This document shows positions 1-8,486 of a DNA stretch of 28,312 nt, in pieces (position 1 is the stretch's first letter; every line of letters begins with the position of its first letter). A model generated the notes under the pieces. The model did no database searches, had not been told where the DNA came from, and worked only from the letters and a program-made list of their open reading frames with translations. This DNA comes from Limiplasma sp031556335 (GTDB taxonomy: Bacteria; Bacillota; Clostridia; Christensenellales; Aristaeellaceae): the NCBI GenBank assembly GCA_031556335.1, contig JAVBTE010000157.1, positions 1 through 28,312 on the forward strand. The letters run 5' to 3'. The translations under genes were made by a program, and so were the position numbers.

Positions 1-170
1 AGGGCCAGCAACACAACGACCAGGGCGGCCAAAAGGCCGACAGAAAGTTTCTTTTTCATGAGGACCTCCTCTTTTCGTGTCAAGCGGGAAAGGAGGGCGT
101 CATGACGGGTTTCAAAGCCGGCGGGAAGAGGCGGTTGCTCCGCCCGCAGGCGGCGTTCCAGTTCCGTCAT
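1..170 (-). CDS. Probable anti-sigma / membrane-anchored regulator (partial, 3' end off window)
   Basis: Partial gene: 56 complete codons are visible and the rest lies left of base 1. Its ATG (168-170) overlaps the stop of the sigma factor gene as ATGA, and an AAAGGAGG site sits 8 bases upstream, so the two genes are translationally coupled. The first 37 residues are charged and cytoplasmic-looking. A KKK stretch follows, then a run of hydrophobic residues (LLAALVVVLLAL) forming a membrane segment. Position next to an ECF sigma factor plus a short cytoplasmic N-terminus before a single TM is the usual layout of anti-sigma factors; that role is inferred, since no zinc-binding anti-sigma motif is visible. 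A second ATG at 57-59 also has a good AGGAGG site and would give a plain signal-peptide protein starting MKKKLSVG. Confidence 0.6.
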   Translation of the reverse strand, partial: MTELERRLRAEQPPLPAGFETRHDALLSRLTRKEEVLMKKKLSVGLLAALVVVLLA

Positions 171-721
171 TGCGTATCCCTCCTTTGGGGCGGCGTTTCC
201 CCGGGCCGCTTTTCGGGCCCGGCATCCGGGGCGAAGGCCTCCGCCCCGGATTGCATCAGTTGGCGAAGCATGGCCTGGGCGCGGCTCAGCCGGGAGGAAA
301 CCGTGCCCTTGGGAAGCCGCAAGGCCGCCGCGATGTCATCCAAACGCATTTCCTCGCCGTAGCGCAGTTGCAGCACCGTGCGCATGTGCGGGGGAAGCTG
401 CTGGGTATACATCCACAGGGGCGTGTTTTCCGGGGCGGACTGGAGCTCCAGCAGGGCTTCCGTGTCCGCCGCCACCTCCCGCTTGCGCTTGCGCAAAATG
501 CCGTGGCAGGCGTTGACGGTAACCCGCAGCAGGTAGGCCTTCACGGCGTCCCAATTCCGGATGCGCTGGGCGGCGCGGTAGGCGTTTACAGTGGCGGCGG
601 ATACCGCGTCCTCCGCGTCGGCGGCGGAGCGCAGCATGGCGAAAGCCACGCGGTACATGGCTTCGCGATGGGCTTTGAGCGCCTCCACAAACCGTGCGTC
701 CAGGCTTTGCTTTGCGTCCAC
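167..721 (-). CDS. ECF-type RNA polymerase sigma factor (sigma-70 family)
   Basis: 184-residue sigma factor of the extracytoplasmic-function class, which redirects RNA polymerase to a small regulon. Region 2 spans roughly residues 8-80, including the region-2-like YRVAFAMLRSAADAEDAV core and the NWDAVKAYLLRVTVN stretch. Region 4 spans about 105-155, with an LPPHMRTVLQLRYGEEM helix and the helix-turn-helix LDDIAAALRLPKGTVSSRLSRA. Length is normal for the class. The last 25 residues are proline- and charge-rich and not part of the fold. The start is GTG at 719-721: an in-frame stop lies just upstream, and the nearby ATGs are in another frame. The next gene overlaps by 4 bases and is the likely anti-sigma factor. 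An autoregulated promoter is expected upstream but I cannot place it with confidence. Confidence 0.9.
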   Translation of the reverse strand: MDAKQSLDARFVEALKAHREAMYRVAFAMLRSAADAEDAVSAATVNAYRAAQRIRNWDAVKAYLLRVTVNACHGILRKRKREVAADTEALLELQSAPENTPLWMYTQQLPPHMRTVLQLRYGEEMRLDDIAAALRLPKGTVSSRLSRAQAMLRQLMQSGAEAFAPDAGPEKRPGETPPQRRDTQ

Positions 722-877
722 ATCATCACTTCACTCTCGGGGGTCATATCGCGATACACTGTAAAGAGTCCCGCAAGAAGGAAAAGTCTCCCTGCAAATA
801 CAAAAAATGAAAAAATCCAGCAAAAGCGCGGGTATGTTTTGCTTCCCCATTCCCCCGGAGAAAACCTGCGCAAGCGA

Positions 878-906
878 TCGACAAAATGGGCGCACAGGAG
901 TACAAT
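878..906 (+). promoter_or_regulatory. Sigma-A-like promoter of the 7-TM protein gene
   Basis: TCGACA at 878-883 (one mismatch to TTGACA), 17-base spacer, TACAAT at 901-906. It lies 51 bases before the preferred start at 958 and points to the plus strand, in the divergent gap with the sigma factor gene. Confidence 0.65.
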
Positions 907-957
907 AGCAGATAGCCGGGGCGCCAAGGATGGGGCTACGGGAAAGGGATGACGGGT

Positions 958-1635
958 ATGCCACAGGCGATTGCGGAAACGGTTTTTGATGTGCTCTATT
1001 TGGTGGGAGTCATTACGGTGGGCGCGGTTTTGTTTCGCAAGGGAAAAAATTTGCCGCTGGTGAGGAGCTTCGGGCTGATGGCCATTGTGCTGGGGTCCGG
1101 GGACGCGTTCCATTTGGCGCCCCGGGTATACGCCCTGTGGACCACGGGTGTGGAGGCCAACGCGGCTGCCCTGGGCATTGGCAAGCTGGTCACATCCATC
1201 ACCATGACGGTCTTTTATTTGATGCTTTATGGCATTTGGCGGCAGCGCTATCATGTGGAAGGGCGCAAGGGCCTGACCATCACCATGTGGGTGCTGACGC
1301 TGGTTCGGATCGGGCTGTGCCTGCTGCCCCAAAACCAGTGGCTCAGCAGCAACCCGCCGCTGATGTACGGCATCTTGCGCAACATTCCCTTTGCGGTGAT
1401 GGGCGTTTTGATGATCGTGCTGTTCGCGGTGGAAGCCAAGGCGGCGAAAGACAAGGTGTTCCGCTTTATGCCGCTGGCCATTGCGCTGTCCTTCGCGTTT
1501 TACATTCCCGTGGTGCTGTGGGCGGACGTGGCGCCTGCCGTCGGCATGCTGATGATTCCCAAAACCCTGGCCTATTGCTGGATCGTGGCGATGGGGTGGC
1601 GGCTTTTGCGGGAGCAGGAAGCGCTGAGAGGGTAA
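958..1635 (+). CDS. Seven-transmembrane protein of unknown function
   Basis: About 225 residues, almost entirely membrane. Hydrophobic segments lie at roughly residues 10-28, 38-60, 72-95, 104-124, 137-160, 168-188 and 195-215, giving a probable seven-helix protein. No signal peptide or soluble domain is visible. TM2 carries a polar motif GSGDAFHLAPR with a histidine and an acidic residue inside the membrane, and the last helix begins IPKTLAYCWIV; such polar residues suggest ligand or cofactor binding but no function can be assigned. ATG 958 is preferred because GGGAAAGGG (940-948) lies 9 bases upstream; the in-frame ATG at 949 directly abuts that site. The gene is monocistronic, with its own promoter before it and a strong terminator after it. 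It is divergent from the ECF sigma gene, so it could belong to that regulon, but this is a guess. Confidence 0.8.
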   Translation: MPQAIAETVFDVLYLVGVITVGAVLFRKGKNLPLVRSFGLMAIVLGSGDAFHLAPRVYALWTTGVEANAAALGIGKLVTSITMTVFYLMLYGIWRQRYHVEGRKGLTITMWVLTLVRIGLCLLPQNQWLSSNPPLMYGILRNIPFAVMGVLMIVLFAVEAKAAKDKVFRFMPLAIALSFAFYIPVVLWADVAPAVGMLMIPKTLAYCWIVAMGWRLLREQEALRG

Positions 1636-1678
1636 TGCGAAGAGCGCGGCGGCTTTCATAGCCCCTTTTGACAGCGAC

Positions 1679-1726
1679 CAAAGCCGGCCTTTCCTGTTTT
1701 CGGAAAGGCCGGCCTTCGCGTTTTTT
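1679..1726 (+). terminator. Rho-independent terminator after the 7-TM gene
   Basis: Stem AAGCCGGCCTTTCC (1681-1694) pairs with GGAAAGGCCGGCCTT (1702-1716, one bulged C) around a short loop. T6 follows at 1721-1726. It separates the 7-TM gene from the signalling block. Confidence 0.9.
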
Positions 1727-1767
1727 GGGATTCCCCTGGAAATGAGATGAAATTTTGTCGAATTTTA

Positions 1768-1776
1768 TGGTATACT
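1768..1776 (+). promoter_or_regulatory. Extended -10 promoter of the hybrid histidine kinase
   Basis: TGGTATACT: an extended -10 (TG-n) joined to TATACT at 1771-1776. No good -35 lies at the right distance; TTGTCG at 1755-1760 is too close. The kinase start is 63 bases downstream, and the terminator at 1679-1726 isolates this promoter from upstream transcription. Confidence 0.65.
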
Positions 1777-1839
1777 GAGTGAATGATCATTGCTGATTGA
1801 AAATCATCCTGTCTTATTTTTTTGGTTGGAGGAGAATCC

Positions 1840-4800
1840 ATGAGCCCACAGGAAGCGCCCCGTGTTTTTGAAAAGTTTTTGCGCCAGATGGACGAATCGG
1901 TATACGCGACCGATTTTGAAACGGACGAATTGCTTTTCATCAACGACCGCACCAAAAAAATCTTTGGGCTGACGGAGGACCACCTTGGGGAACCTTGCTG
2001 GCGCGCGCTGATGGGCCGGGAAGGGCGGTGCCCCGCTTGCCCCAAGGAGAAGCTTGGGGCCCGGCCCGGCGAGGTGGTTGAGTGGGAAAGCCGGATCGAA
2101 GGGGCGGATTTGTACGCGCGCAATTTGGGCCAGACCCTTTTGTGGGACAACGGCCGCCTGGCGTATGTGCAGCAATCCGTGGATATCACCGGCATGAAAA
2201 AAGCGGAGGAGTCGGCCCGCCAGCGCTTGCGCCAGCAAGAGCTGATGACGGAGCTGTCCGCCCGCTTTATGGCCCACGGGAACATTGACGCCTTTGTGGG
2301 CGAGGCGCTGGTGAAGATTGGCGAACTGATGGGCTACGACCGGGTGCTGCTGGCCGCGCTGGACGAAGAGAAGCAGGTGCTTCGCCCCGTTCATGATATT
2401 TTTGCCCAAGCCATTCAACTGTGCGAAAACTGCACCATCGCCTCCATCATGAAGCCCGGCAATTTGCTGTATGACCGGTTCTTTGTGGGGAAGCAGTCTC
2501 ATTTTGTGGTGCGGGGGGCGGAGTGCGACCCGTTTGAGTGCAACCGCATCGCGCGAATCCAAACCTCCATGCTGTTTCAGGTTCAGTGCGAAGGCCAGTT
2601 TTTTGGCGTGCTGAAATTTGACATGATGGATGAAAACCACCCCTGGAGCGAGAGCGACCAGTACATGGGCAGCCTGGCCGCCAGCCTGCTGGCCGGGGTG
2701 CTGAACCAGGAACGGCTTCGGGCCCGGCTGGACCGGACCAGCGAGGTGGTGGAACGCACTTCGCAGATCGTTGGCTATTTTCAAAAGGACGGAAAGTTCA
2801 GCTACTTTAACCCCGCCCTTTGCCAGCTGTCCGGCTATACCGCCAGGGAGCTGGAGGCGGGCGGGCTTGCATTGCTTTTTGACCCGGACACCTTGAGCCG
2901 CATGCGGGAGGAATGCATTCCGGCGGTGGAGCGGGGAGAAAAGCTGCACCGGCAGCTTGCGATGATCTGCAAGGACGGCGGCACGCTGTGGCTGGAATTT
3001 TCTATGTTCTCGGTGGAGAACGGCTTTGGCGTGATTGCCTCGGACATCACCCAGGACCTGCGGGTGACGGAGGAATTAAAAACCGCCCAGGAACGGCTGG
3101 ATGTGGCGCTGGAGGCCTCCCGGGCGGGAACCTGGGAAGCTTCCATCGCGGATCAGCTGATCTTTTTCGACGAGGCGTTTGCCAAGCTCATGCGCATCGG
3201 GCGACCGTCCCCCATGCCCCTTTCGGAGATGGGCCGGCACATCGCCCGGTTTGTGGAGCCCGGAACCTTTGACGACACGCTGGAATACGGGGCCATCAGG
3301 GCGGACGGCTCCCGCAACGGGCTGTTTGCCAAAGCAAAATACCAGTTTGACGGGGCCCGGGAAACGTTCATCGCCAATACCTACCGGTTTGTAGACGATC
3401 CAAATGGCAAGCTGGAACGGGTCATTGGCCTGAGCATTGACGTGACCGAAATGACCCGGGCGGAATTGGCGCTGGAGCGGAGGCTTCGCCAGCAGGAACT
3501 GATGAGCGAGATCTCCCAGCAGCTGGTGAAAACAGAGGACGCCGCCCGCACCGTGAAAGAGGCCCTGGAGGCCGTTACCCGCTTTTTGGGCGGCAACTCC
3601 GGCTATATCTATGCCTACAATGCCGGGGAGGACGTGTACGAGCTGGCCCATAACTGGGCGGAGGCGGGGCTTTCCGTGGACAGCAGCCAGGCCAGGCGTT
3701 TCAGCCGGGCCTCCGCCACGGGCACCTACATGGGCGGAGATTTGCAGGCCCAAACCTCCGAAAACGTTGAGATTCCCGTTCGCCTGGGAGCGGACGGCAC
3801 GGTGCAGTCCATGCGCGCGTCTCTGGTGAGCGTGCCGCTGATGGTGGACGGCCAGGCCTGGGGCTTTGTGGGGGTGGCCAGCCTGGGCAAACCCCACGTC
3901 TGGACCCAAAGCGACCAGGACTTGCTGGCGCTGTTTTCAGGGCTGCTCAGCGCGGTCATCGGCCGGGAGCTGGCGGAAAGCCAGCGGGACATGAGCGAGA
4001 AAACCCTGCAAACCGTCATCAACGGGCTGCATCAGTCCGTGTTTTGGAAGGACGGGGCCACCGGCGTATTTGAGGGCTGCAATGACGCGTTTTTGGCCAT
4101 GATCCGCAAACCCAAGGAAGAAGTGGTGGGCTACCGGGAGGACGAGGTATCGCCCCCGGCGGTGGCGAACCGCTTCATTGAAACGGACCGGCAGGCCATG
4201 GAGCAGACCGAGCCGCTCAGCTATATGTACGAGGATCTGTTGCCCTCGGGCAAAATCAGCATTACCAAAACCGTGAAAACAGTGGTGCGGGATGAGCAGG
4301 GCAACCCCATTCGCCTGATTGGCAACGTGGAGGACGTGACCGAAAGCCACCTGATGGAGATGAAGATTCAGGAGGCGCTCAGCCAGCTGGAAACCGTGAT
4401 CCGCAATTACAACGGCGCCATCCTCAGCATTGGGGAGGACCGGGTGATTCGGCTGTTTGGGGGAACGCCGCTGTTTGAGGATATTTCCAGGGACGAGGCC
4501 AAGGGCCGCAGCATCTATGAGGTATATCAAAATCATCCGGACGTGGTCCGGGTGATTGAAAAGGCGCTGGAGGAAGGGCCGCAGACCGCTGTGTTTGAGT
4601 CTGGCGGCAGGGTGGGGCAATGCCGGGTGACCCCCATGCTGGATGAAAACGGCGCGAAAAACGGCGTGCTGTTTGTGAACCAGGACATTACCGAGCAGTA
4701 CCGGCTGCAAAAGCAGCTGGAAGAAGCCATTGTGACCGCCGAAGAGGCCAGCCGGGCCAAAAGCGACTTTCTCTCCCGCATGAGCCATGAGATCCGGACC

Positions 4801-6300
4801 CCCATGAACGCGATCATCGGCATGACCCGCATCGGCATGGGCTCCGGCGACCCGGGCCGAAAGCAATACTGCCTGGAGAAGATCGACGTGGCGTCCGCCA
4901 ACCTGCTGGAATTGATCAACCAGATCCTGGACATGTCCAAAATTGAGGCCAACAAGCTGGAGCTGGTGTCGGCGGACTTTGACTTTGAAAAGCTGCTGAG
5001 CGATATCTGCACGGTGATCGGCGTTCGGGTGGGGGAAAAGTCGCAGGACCTGACGGTGGAGTTTGAAAACGATTTTTCTTCCTGGTTTGTGGGGGACGAG
5101 GTGCGCATTTCCCAGGTGGTGACCAACCTGTTAAGCAACGCGGTGAAGTTTACCCCCGAAGGCGGGGTTATCGCGGTGAAAACCAAGCTGATGGAAAGGG
5201 ACGAGGAAAGCTCCGTTCTGAGGGTTTCTGTGACGGATACGGGCATCGGGGTAACGCCGGAGCAGGAGGAGCGGATTTTTAACTCCTTTGAGCAGGCCGA
5301 CGGCGGCACTTCCCGCAAATACGGCGGAACCGGGTTGGGCCTGGCCATTTGCAAAAAGCTGGTCAACATGATGGGCGGGGACATTTGGGTGGAGAGCGAG
5401 TATGGCAAAGGCTCTTCCTTCGTGTTTACGCTGCGCCTGAAAAACAGCCCCCACAAGGGGGAAAAGAACCGGCTGTCCGCCGAGGTGGACAAAAGCGCCC
5501 TGCGGGTGTTGGTGATTGACGACGCCCAGGAGGTGCGGGAATATTTCCAGCATATTTTAGGCGGCTTTGGCATTGCCTGCGACCTGGCGGAGAACGGCTA
5601 TCAGGCGGTGACCCTGGCCCGGCAAAGCGCAGGCCGGGGAGCGGCCTACAACGTGATTTTTGTGGACTGGAAGATGCCCGGCATGGACGGCATGGAAACC
5701 GCCCGGCGGGTGAAAGAGGAAATCGGCGGCGATCCGCTGGTGATTATGGTGTCCTCGGTGGAATGGGCCATGATCCAGGAGGAGGCGCGGCAGATTGGCA
5801 TTACCCGCTTTGTGGCCAAGCCGCTGTTTCCCTCGGCCATCTTTAACGCCATCAACGACCTGATGCGCGTGGAGAAGGCGGAGGCGGTTTCTTTTGGCGA
5901 ACAACTGGGGGATTTGAGCGGCAAAACCATCCTTCTGGCGGAGGATGTGGAGATCAACCGGGAAATTGTGCTGTCGCTGTTGGACGGCACGGGGGTTTCC
6001 GTGGATACGGCGGAAAACGGCCTGGAGGCCCTGCGGCAGTTCCGGGACAACCCGGACCGGTATGACCTGATCTTTATGGACGTGCAGATGCCGGAAATGG
6101 ACGGCCTGGAAACCACCGCCCGCATCCGTGCGCTGGACCTGCCCCGGGCCAAAGCCGTGCCCATCATCGCCATGACGGCCAACGTGTTTAAAGAGGATGT
6201 GGACAAATGCCTGGCGGCAGGCATGAACGACCATATCTCCAAACCCATTGACCTGCAAGAACTGCGGCAGAAAATGGACAAATACATTCAAAAATGGTAA
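1840..6300 (+). CDS. Soluble multi-PAS/GAF hybrid sensor histidine kinase with two receiver domains
   Basis: 1486 residues with no membrane segment, so a cytoplasmic sensor. Order: PAS1 (about 8-122), GAF1 (130-290), PAS2 (300-410), PAS3 (419-540), GAF2 (549-709), PAS4 (724-831), PAS5 (851-951), short coiled coil, HisKA with SHEIRTPMN and phospho-acceptor His983, HATPase_c (about 1078-1200) with NLLSNAVKF, DTGIGV and GGTGLGL boxes, receiver 1 (1221-1341, phospho-site Asp1276) and receiver 2 (1361-1486, Asp1414, with K in HISKPID). All catalytic residues are present. PAS1 has Cys53, Cys64 and Cys67; GAF1 has Cys195, Cys198, Cys229 and Cys234, a possible metal or redox site. The start is ATG 1840, 6 bases after GGAGGA; a TTG frame extension to 1822 would include the ribosome binding site. 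No HPt domain follows. The LytS-like kinase gene begins 39 bases downstream and is probably co-transcribed. Confidence 0.93.
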   Translation: MSPQEAPRVFEKFLRQMDESVYATDFETDELLFINDRTKKIFGLTEDHLGEPCWRALMGREGRCPACPKEKLGARPGEVVEWESRIEGADLYARNLGQTLLWDNGRLAYVQQSVDITGMKKAEESARQRLRQQELMTELSARFMAHGNIDAFVGEALVKIGELMGYDRVLLAALDEEKQVLRPVHDIFAQAIQLCENCTIASIMKPGNLLYDRFFVGKQSHFVVRGAECDPFECNRIARIQTSMLFQVQCEGQFFGVLKFDMMDENHPWSESDQYMGSLAASLLAGVLNQERLRARLDRTSEVVERTSQIVGYFQKDGKFSYFNPALCQLSGYTARELEAGGLALLFDPDTLSRMREECIPAVERGEKLHRQLAMICKDGGTLWLEFSMFSVENGFGVIASDITQDLRVTEELKTAQERLDVALEASRAGTWEASIADQLIFFDEAFAKLMRIGRPSPMPLSEMGRHIARFVEPGTFDDTLEYGAIRADGSRNGLFAKAKYQFDGARETFIANTYRFVDDPNGKLERVIGLSIDVTEMTRAELALERRLRQQELMSEISQQLVKTEDAARTVKEALEAVTRFLGGNSGYIYAYNAGEDVYELAHNWAEAGLSVDSSQARRFSRASATGTYMGGDLQAQTSENVEIPVRLGADGTVQSMRASLVSVPLMVDGQAWGFVGVASLGKPHVWTQSDQDLLALFSGLLSAVIGRELAESQRDMSEKTLQTVINGLHQSVFWKDGATGVFEGCNDAFLAMIRKPKEEVVGYREDEVSPPAVANRFIETDRQAMEQTEPLSYMYEDLLPSGKISITKTVKTVVRDEQGNPIRLIGNVEDVTESHLMEMKIQEALSQLETVIRNYNGAILSIGEDRVIRLFGGTPLFEDISRDEAKGRSIYEVYQNHPDVVRVIEKALEEGPQTAVFESGGRVGQCRVTPMLDENGAKNGVLFVNQDITEQYRLQKQLEEAIVTAEEASRAKSDFLSRMSHEIRTPMNAIIGMTRIGMGSGDPGRKQYCLEKIDVASANLLELINQILDMSKIEANKLELVSADFDFEKLLSDICTVIGVRVGEKSQDLTVEFENDFSSWFVGDEVRISQVVTNLLSNAVKFTPEGGVIAVKTKLMERDEESSVLRVSVTDTGIGVTPEQEERIFNSFEQADGGTSRKYGGTGLGLAICKKLVNMMGGDIWVESEYGKGSSFVFTLRLKNSPHKGEKNRLSAEVDKSALRVLVIDDAQEVREYFQHILGGFGIACDLAENGYQAVTLARQSAGRGAAYNVIFVDWKMPGMDGMETARRVKEEIGGDPLVIMVSSVEWAMIQEEARQIGITRFVAKPLFPSAIFNAINDLMRVEKAEAVSFGEQLGDLSGKTILLAEDVEINREIVLSLLDGTGVSVDTAENGLEALRQFRDNPDRYDLIFMDVQMPEMDGLETTARIRALDLPRAKAVPIIAMTANVFKEDVDKCLAAGMNDHISKPIDLQELRQKMDKYIQKW

Positions 6301-6339
6301 AATCATCCAAAAGGATTTCACGTTTCCGAGGGAGTCATC

Positions 6340-7632
6340 ATGCAGGCATGCTACACGATCAACATAGCCGTTGAGCTGTATGGGGCATTGAGCCTTCTGA
6401 TTATTTTCGTCGGTTTGCTGCTGGACGAGCGGCGGGGCGAGCCGCTGCAAAGGCGGCTGCTTCGGCTTGTTTTTTGCGATGTGATGGTGCTGCTCAGCGA
6501 CGCGGCCTCGTTTTTGCTGGACGGGTTCCCTGCGCCCTGGGCCGGGCTGGCCGTGCGTGCGGCGAATTTTTTGGTGTACAGCCTTAGCTTTTTGCTGCTT
6601 TTGTTTTTTTCCGACTATTTGATGGTCCTGATCGCGGAAAAGGCGCGGATTGGCAAAACCCTGTGCCGCGTGGTGGGCGGCATTTGCCTGCTGGGCATTT
6701 TGCTTTCGGTGGTTTCCCAATGGAACGATATGCTGTTTACCGTAGACGAAAACCATGTGTATCACAGGCAAAGCCTGTTTTGGATGACGCAGACCCTGGG
6801 CATCCTCTGCATGGCCATCCATCTGGGGGTGGTGCTGGCCTACCGCCGGGTGATGAACCGGCGGGAGTTTTGCATTTTGCTGATCTATCAGCTGCTGCCC
6901 ATTTGCGGCCTGGCCTTGCAGATTTTTGTGGAAGGGCCCTCCTTTTTGAATGCGTTTACAGCCCTGTCCATTTCCATTCTCAGTTCGGGCATCCAGGTGG
7001 AACAGAGCCGGCAGCTGGAGCTAAAGGAAAAAGAGGTGACCGAAAACCGCATCGCCATCATGCTTTCGCAAATTCAGCCGCATTTTTTGTATAACTCCCT
7101 GGTGGCCATCAGGCAGTTGTGCGATATCGACCCCGAGCAGGCCAAGCAGGCGGTGGTGGAGTTTTCGGGGTTTTTGAGGGGGAATATGGATTCCCTCACC
7201 CACAAGGAGCCCATTCCCTTTCGGCAGGAGATGGACCACCTGAAAAACTACCTGGCCCTGGAAAACAAGCGCTTTGGGAACCGCCTGAAGGTGGAGTACG
7301 ATTTGGACGCCCAGGACTTTGCGCTGCCGGCGCTGACCTTGCAGCCCATTGTGGAAAACGCGGTGCACTACGGAATCACCAAAAAGGAACAGGGCGGCAC
7401 CGTGGTCATCCATACCCGGCGGTGCGCACAGGGGGTGCGCATTGTTGTCAAGGACGACGGCGTGGGCTTTGATACCGCACGGTTGCCCCAGGACGGACGG
7501 ACGCACATTGGCATCGAAAACGTGCGAAGCCGCCTGTGGGCCCTATGCGGCGGCACAGTGGAGGTGCAAAGCGAGGTGGGGGTGGGAACGGTGGTGACCA
7601 TGACCATCCCGCTGAAAGGGGCGGAAGCATGA
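6340..7632 (+). CDS. LytS-like membrane sensor histidine kinase
   Basis: 430 residues. The N-terminal half (about 1-225) holds six or seven hydrophobic helices and no large extracellular domain. A short coiled linker (EQSRQLELKEKEVTENR) follows. The His_kinase domain carries the family motif QPHFLYNSL with phospho-acceptor His248, and the ATPase domain has the N-box QPIVENAVHYGI, DDGVGFD and a degenerate G2 box (THIGIENVRSRL). This places it with LytS/YehU-type kinases, which phosphorylate a response regulator encoded next to them. The start ATG has GAGGGAG five bases upstream. The 3' end overlaps the response regulator start as ATGA, so the pair is translationally coupled. The gene probably shares a transcript with the preceding hybrid kinase (39-base gap, no terminator). 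The ligand is unknown. Confidence 0.9.
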   Translation: MQACYTINIAVELYGALSLLIIFVGLLLDERRGEPLQRRLLRLVFCDVMVLLSDAASFLLDGFPAPWAGLAVRAANFLVYSLSFLLLLFFSDYLMVLIAEKARIGKTLCRVVGGICLLGILLSVVSQWNDMLFTVDENHVYHRQSLFWMTQTLGILCMAIHLGVVLAYRRVMNRREFCILLIYQLLPICGLALQIFVEGPSFLNAFTALSISILSSGIQVEQSRQLELKEKEVTENRIAIMLSQIQPHFLYNSLVAIRQLCDIDPEQAKQAVVEFSGFLRGNMDSLTHKEPIPFRQEMDHLKNYLALENKRFGNRLKVEYDLDAQDFALPALTLQPIVENAVHYGITKKEQGGTVVIHTRRCAQGVRIVVKDDGVGFDTARLPQDGRTHIGIENVRSRLWALCGGTVEVQSEVGVGTVVTMTIPLKGAEA

Positions 7633-8486
7633 GGATTTTGGCCGTGGATGACGAAAGCCTCGCCTTGCGGGACTTGGAGCAGGGCATTCGGCAGGCCGCC
7701 CCGGGATGCGAGCTTTTCTGTTTTTCCTCTCCCTGGGAGGCGCTGCGCCATGCCCAGGAGCACCCGGTGGACGTGGCGTTTTTGGACATTGAAATGGCGG
7801 GGATGGATGGGCTGGCCCTGGCGGAGAGGCTTGCGGAGCGCCATGCCAGGCTGAATGTGATTTTTGTGACGGGCTATGCGGGGTACGGAAAGGACGCTTT
7901 TGGCCTTCACGCCTCGGGCTATGTGCTCAAGCCCGTTCAACCAAGGGACATTGGGGAAGAATTGCGGCATTTGCGCTATGAAGTGGCGGATAGGCCCGGG
8001 GCGCTTTTGCGGGCCCAGTGCTTTGGGAATTTTGAGGTGTTCGCAAACGGGGAACCCTTGCGCTTTGTGCGCAAAAAAACCAAGGAGCTGCTGGCCTATT
8101 TGATCAGCCGCCGGGGCGCCCAGTGCGACAACAAGGAGCTTGCGGCCGTGCTGTGGGAAGACCGGTTGGACTCGGACAAGCTGCAAAGCAATTTTCGCAA
8201 TCTGGTTTGCGATTTGACCCGGGTGCTGCAATCGGCCCAAGCCGAGGCCGTGCTGCAAAAGGGCCGGGGAAGCCTGGCCGTGGCGGCGGACCGGCTGGAG
8301 TGCGATTTTTACAAGCTGCTGGAGGGAACCCCCCGGGCCCTGAGCCAATACACCGGGGAGTTTATGGCCCAATACAGCTGGGCGGAAGGGATTGCCGGGC
8401 AGCTGGAGGGCATGCGGCAAAGAGCGCTGAGAGAGGCGACCGAAGCCGGCAGACGGCGGGCATACGTAGAGCCGAGGGCCTTTTGA
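7629..8486 (+). CDS. Response regulator with winged-helix and BTAD/SARP-like output domain
   Basis: 285 residues. The receiver domain (1-120) has the acidic pair in VDDES (Asp7, Asp8), phospho-acceptor Asp53 in VAFLDIEMAGMDG, Thr in FVTGYAG and Lys in YVLKPVQ. A DNA-binding winged helix follows (about 138-220, beginning CFGNFEVFANGEPLRF). The last part (about 225-285, with YTGEFMAQYSWAEG) resembles a shortened bacterial transcriptional activator domain as found in SARP-type regulators. It is the expected partner of the LytS-like kinase. That pairing is less usual than LytS with a LytTR regulator, but similar kinase/BTAD pairs are known in Clostridia. The start is ATG 7629 because it overlaps the kinase stop by 4 bases; the open frame upstream to 7536 lies inside the kinase gene. 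No clear terminator follows. Confidence 0.88.
   Translation: MRILAVDDESLALRDLEQGIRQAAPGCELFCFSSPWEALRHAQEHPVDVAFLDIEMAGMDGLALAERLAERHARLNVIFVTGYAGYGKDAFGLHASGYVLKPVQPRDIGEELRHLRYEVADRPGALLRAQCFGNFEVFANGEPLRFVRKKTKELLAYLISRRGAQCDNKELAAVLWEDRLDSDKLQSNFRNLVCDLTRVLQSAQAEAVLQKGRGSLAVAADRLECDFYKLLEGTPRALSQYTGEFMAQYSWAEGIAGQLEGMRQRALREATEAGRRRAYVEPRAF

Noticed and set aside
747..756. Perfect palindrome TATCGCGATA in the leader of the sigma factor gene, as an operator.
   Set aside because: A single 10-base palindrome occurs by chance; no second copy or promoter element in register was found.
586..1659. 357-codon minus-strand frame opposite the 7-TM gene and into the sigma factor.
   Set aside because: Composition is His/Gln/Arg-rich in the antisense part. 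It overlaps both well-supported genes and crosses the divergent promoter region.
6301..6339. Small hairpin AATCC-AAAA-GGATT-like between the hybrid kinase and the LytS-like kinase, as a terminator.
   Set aside because: The stem is only four to five A/T-rich pairs and no T-run follows.
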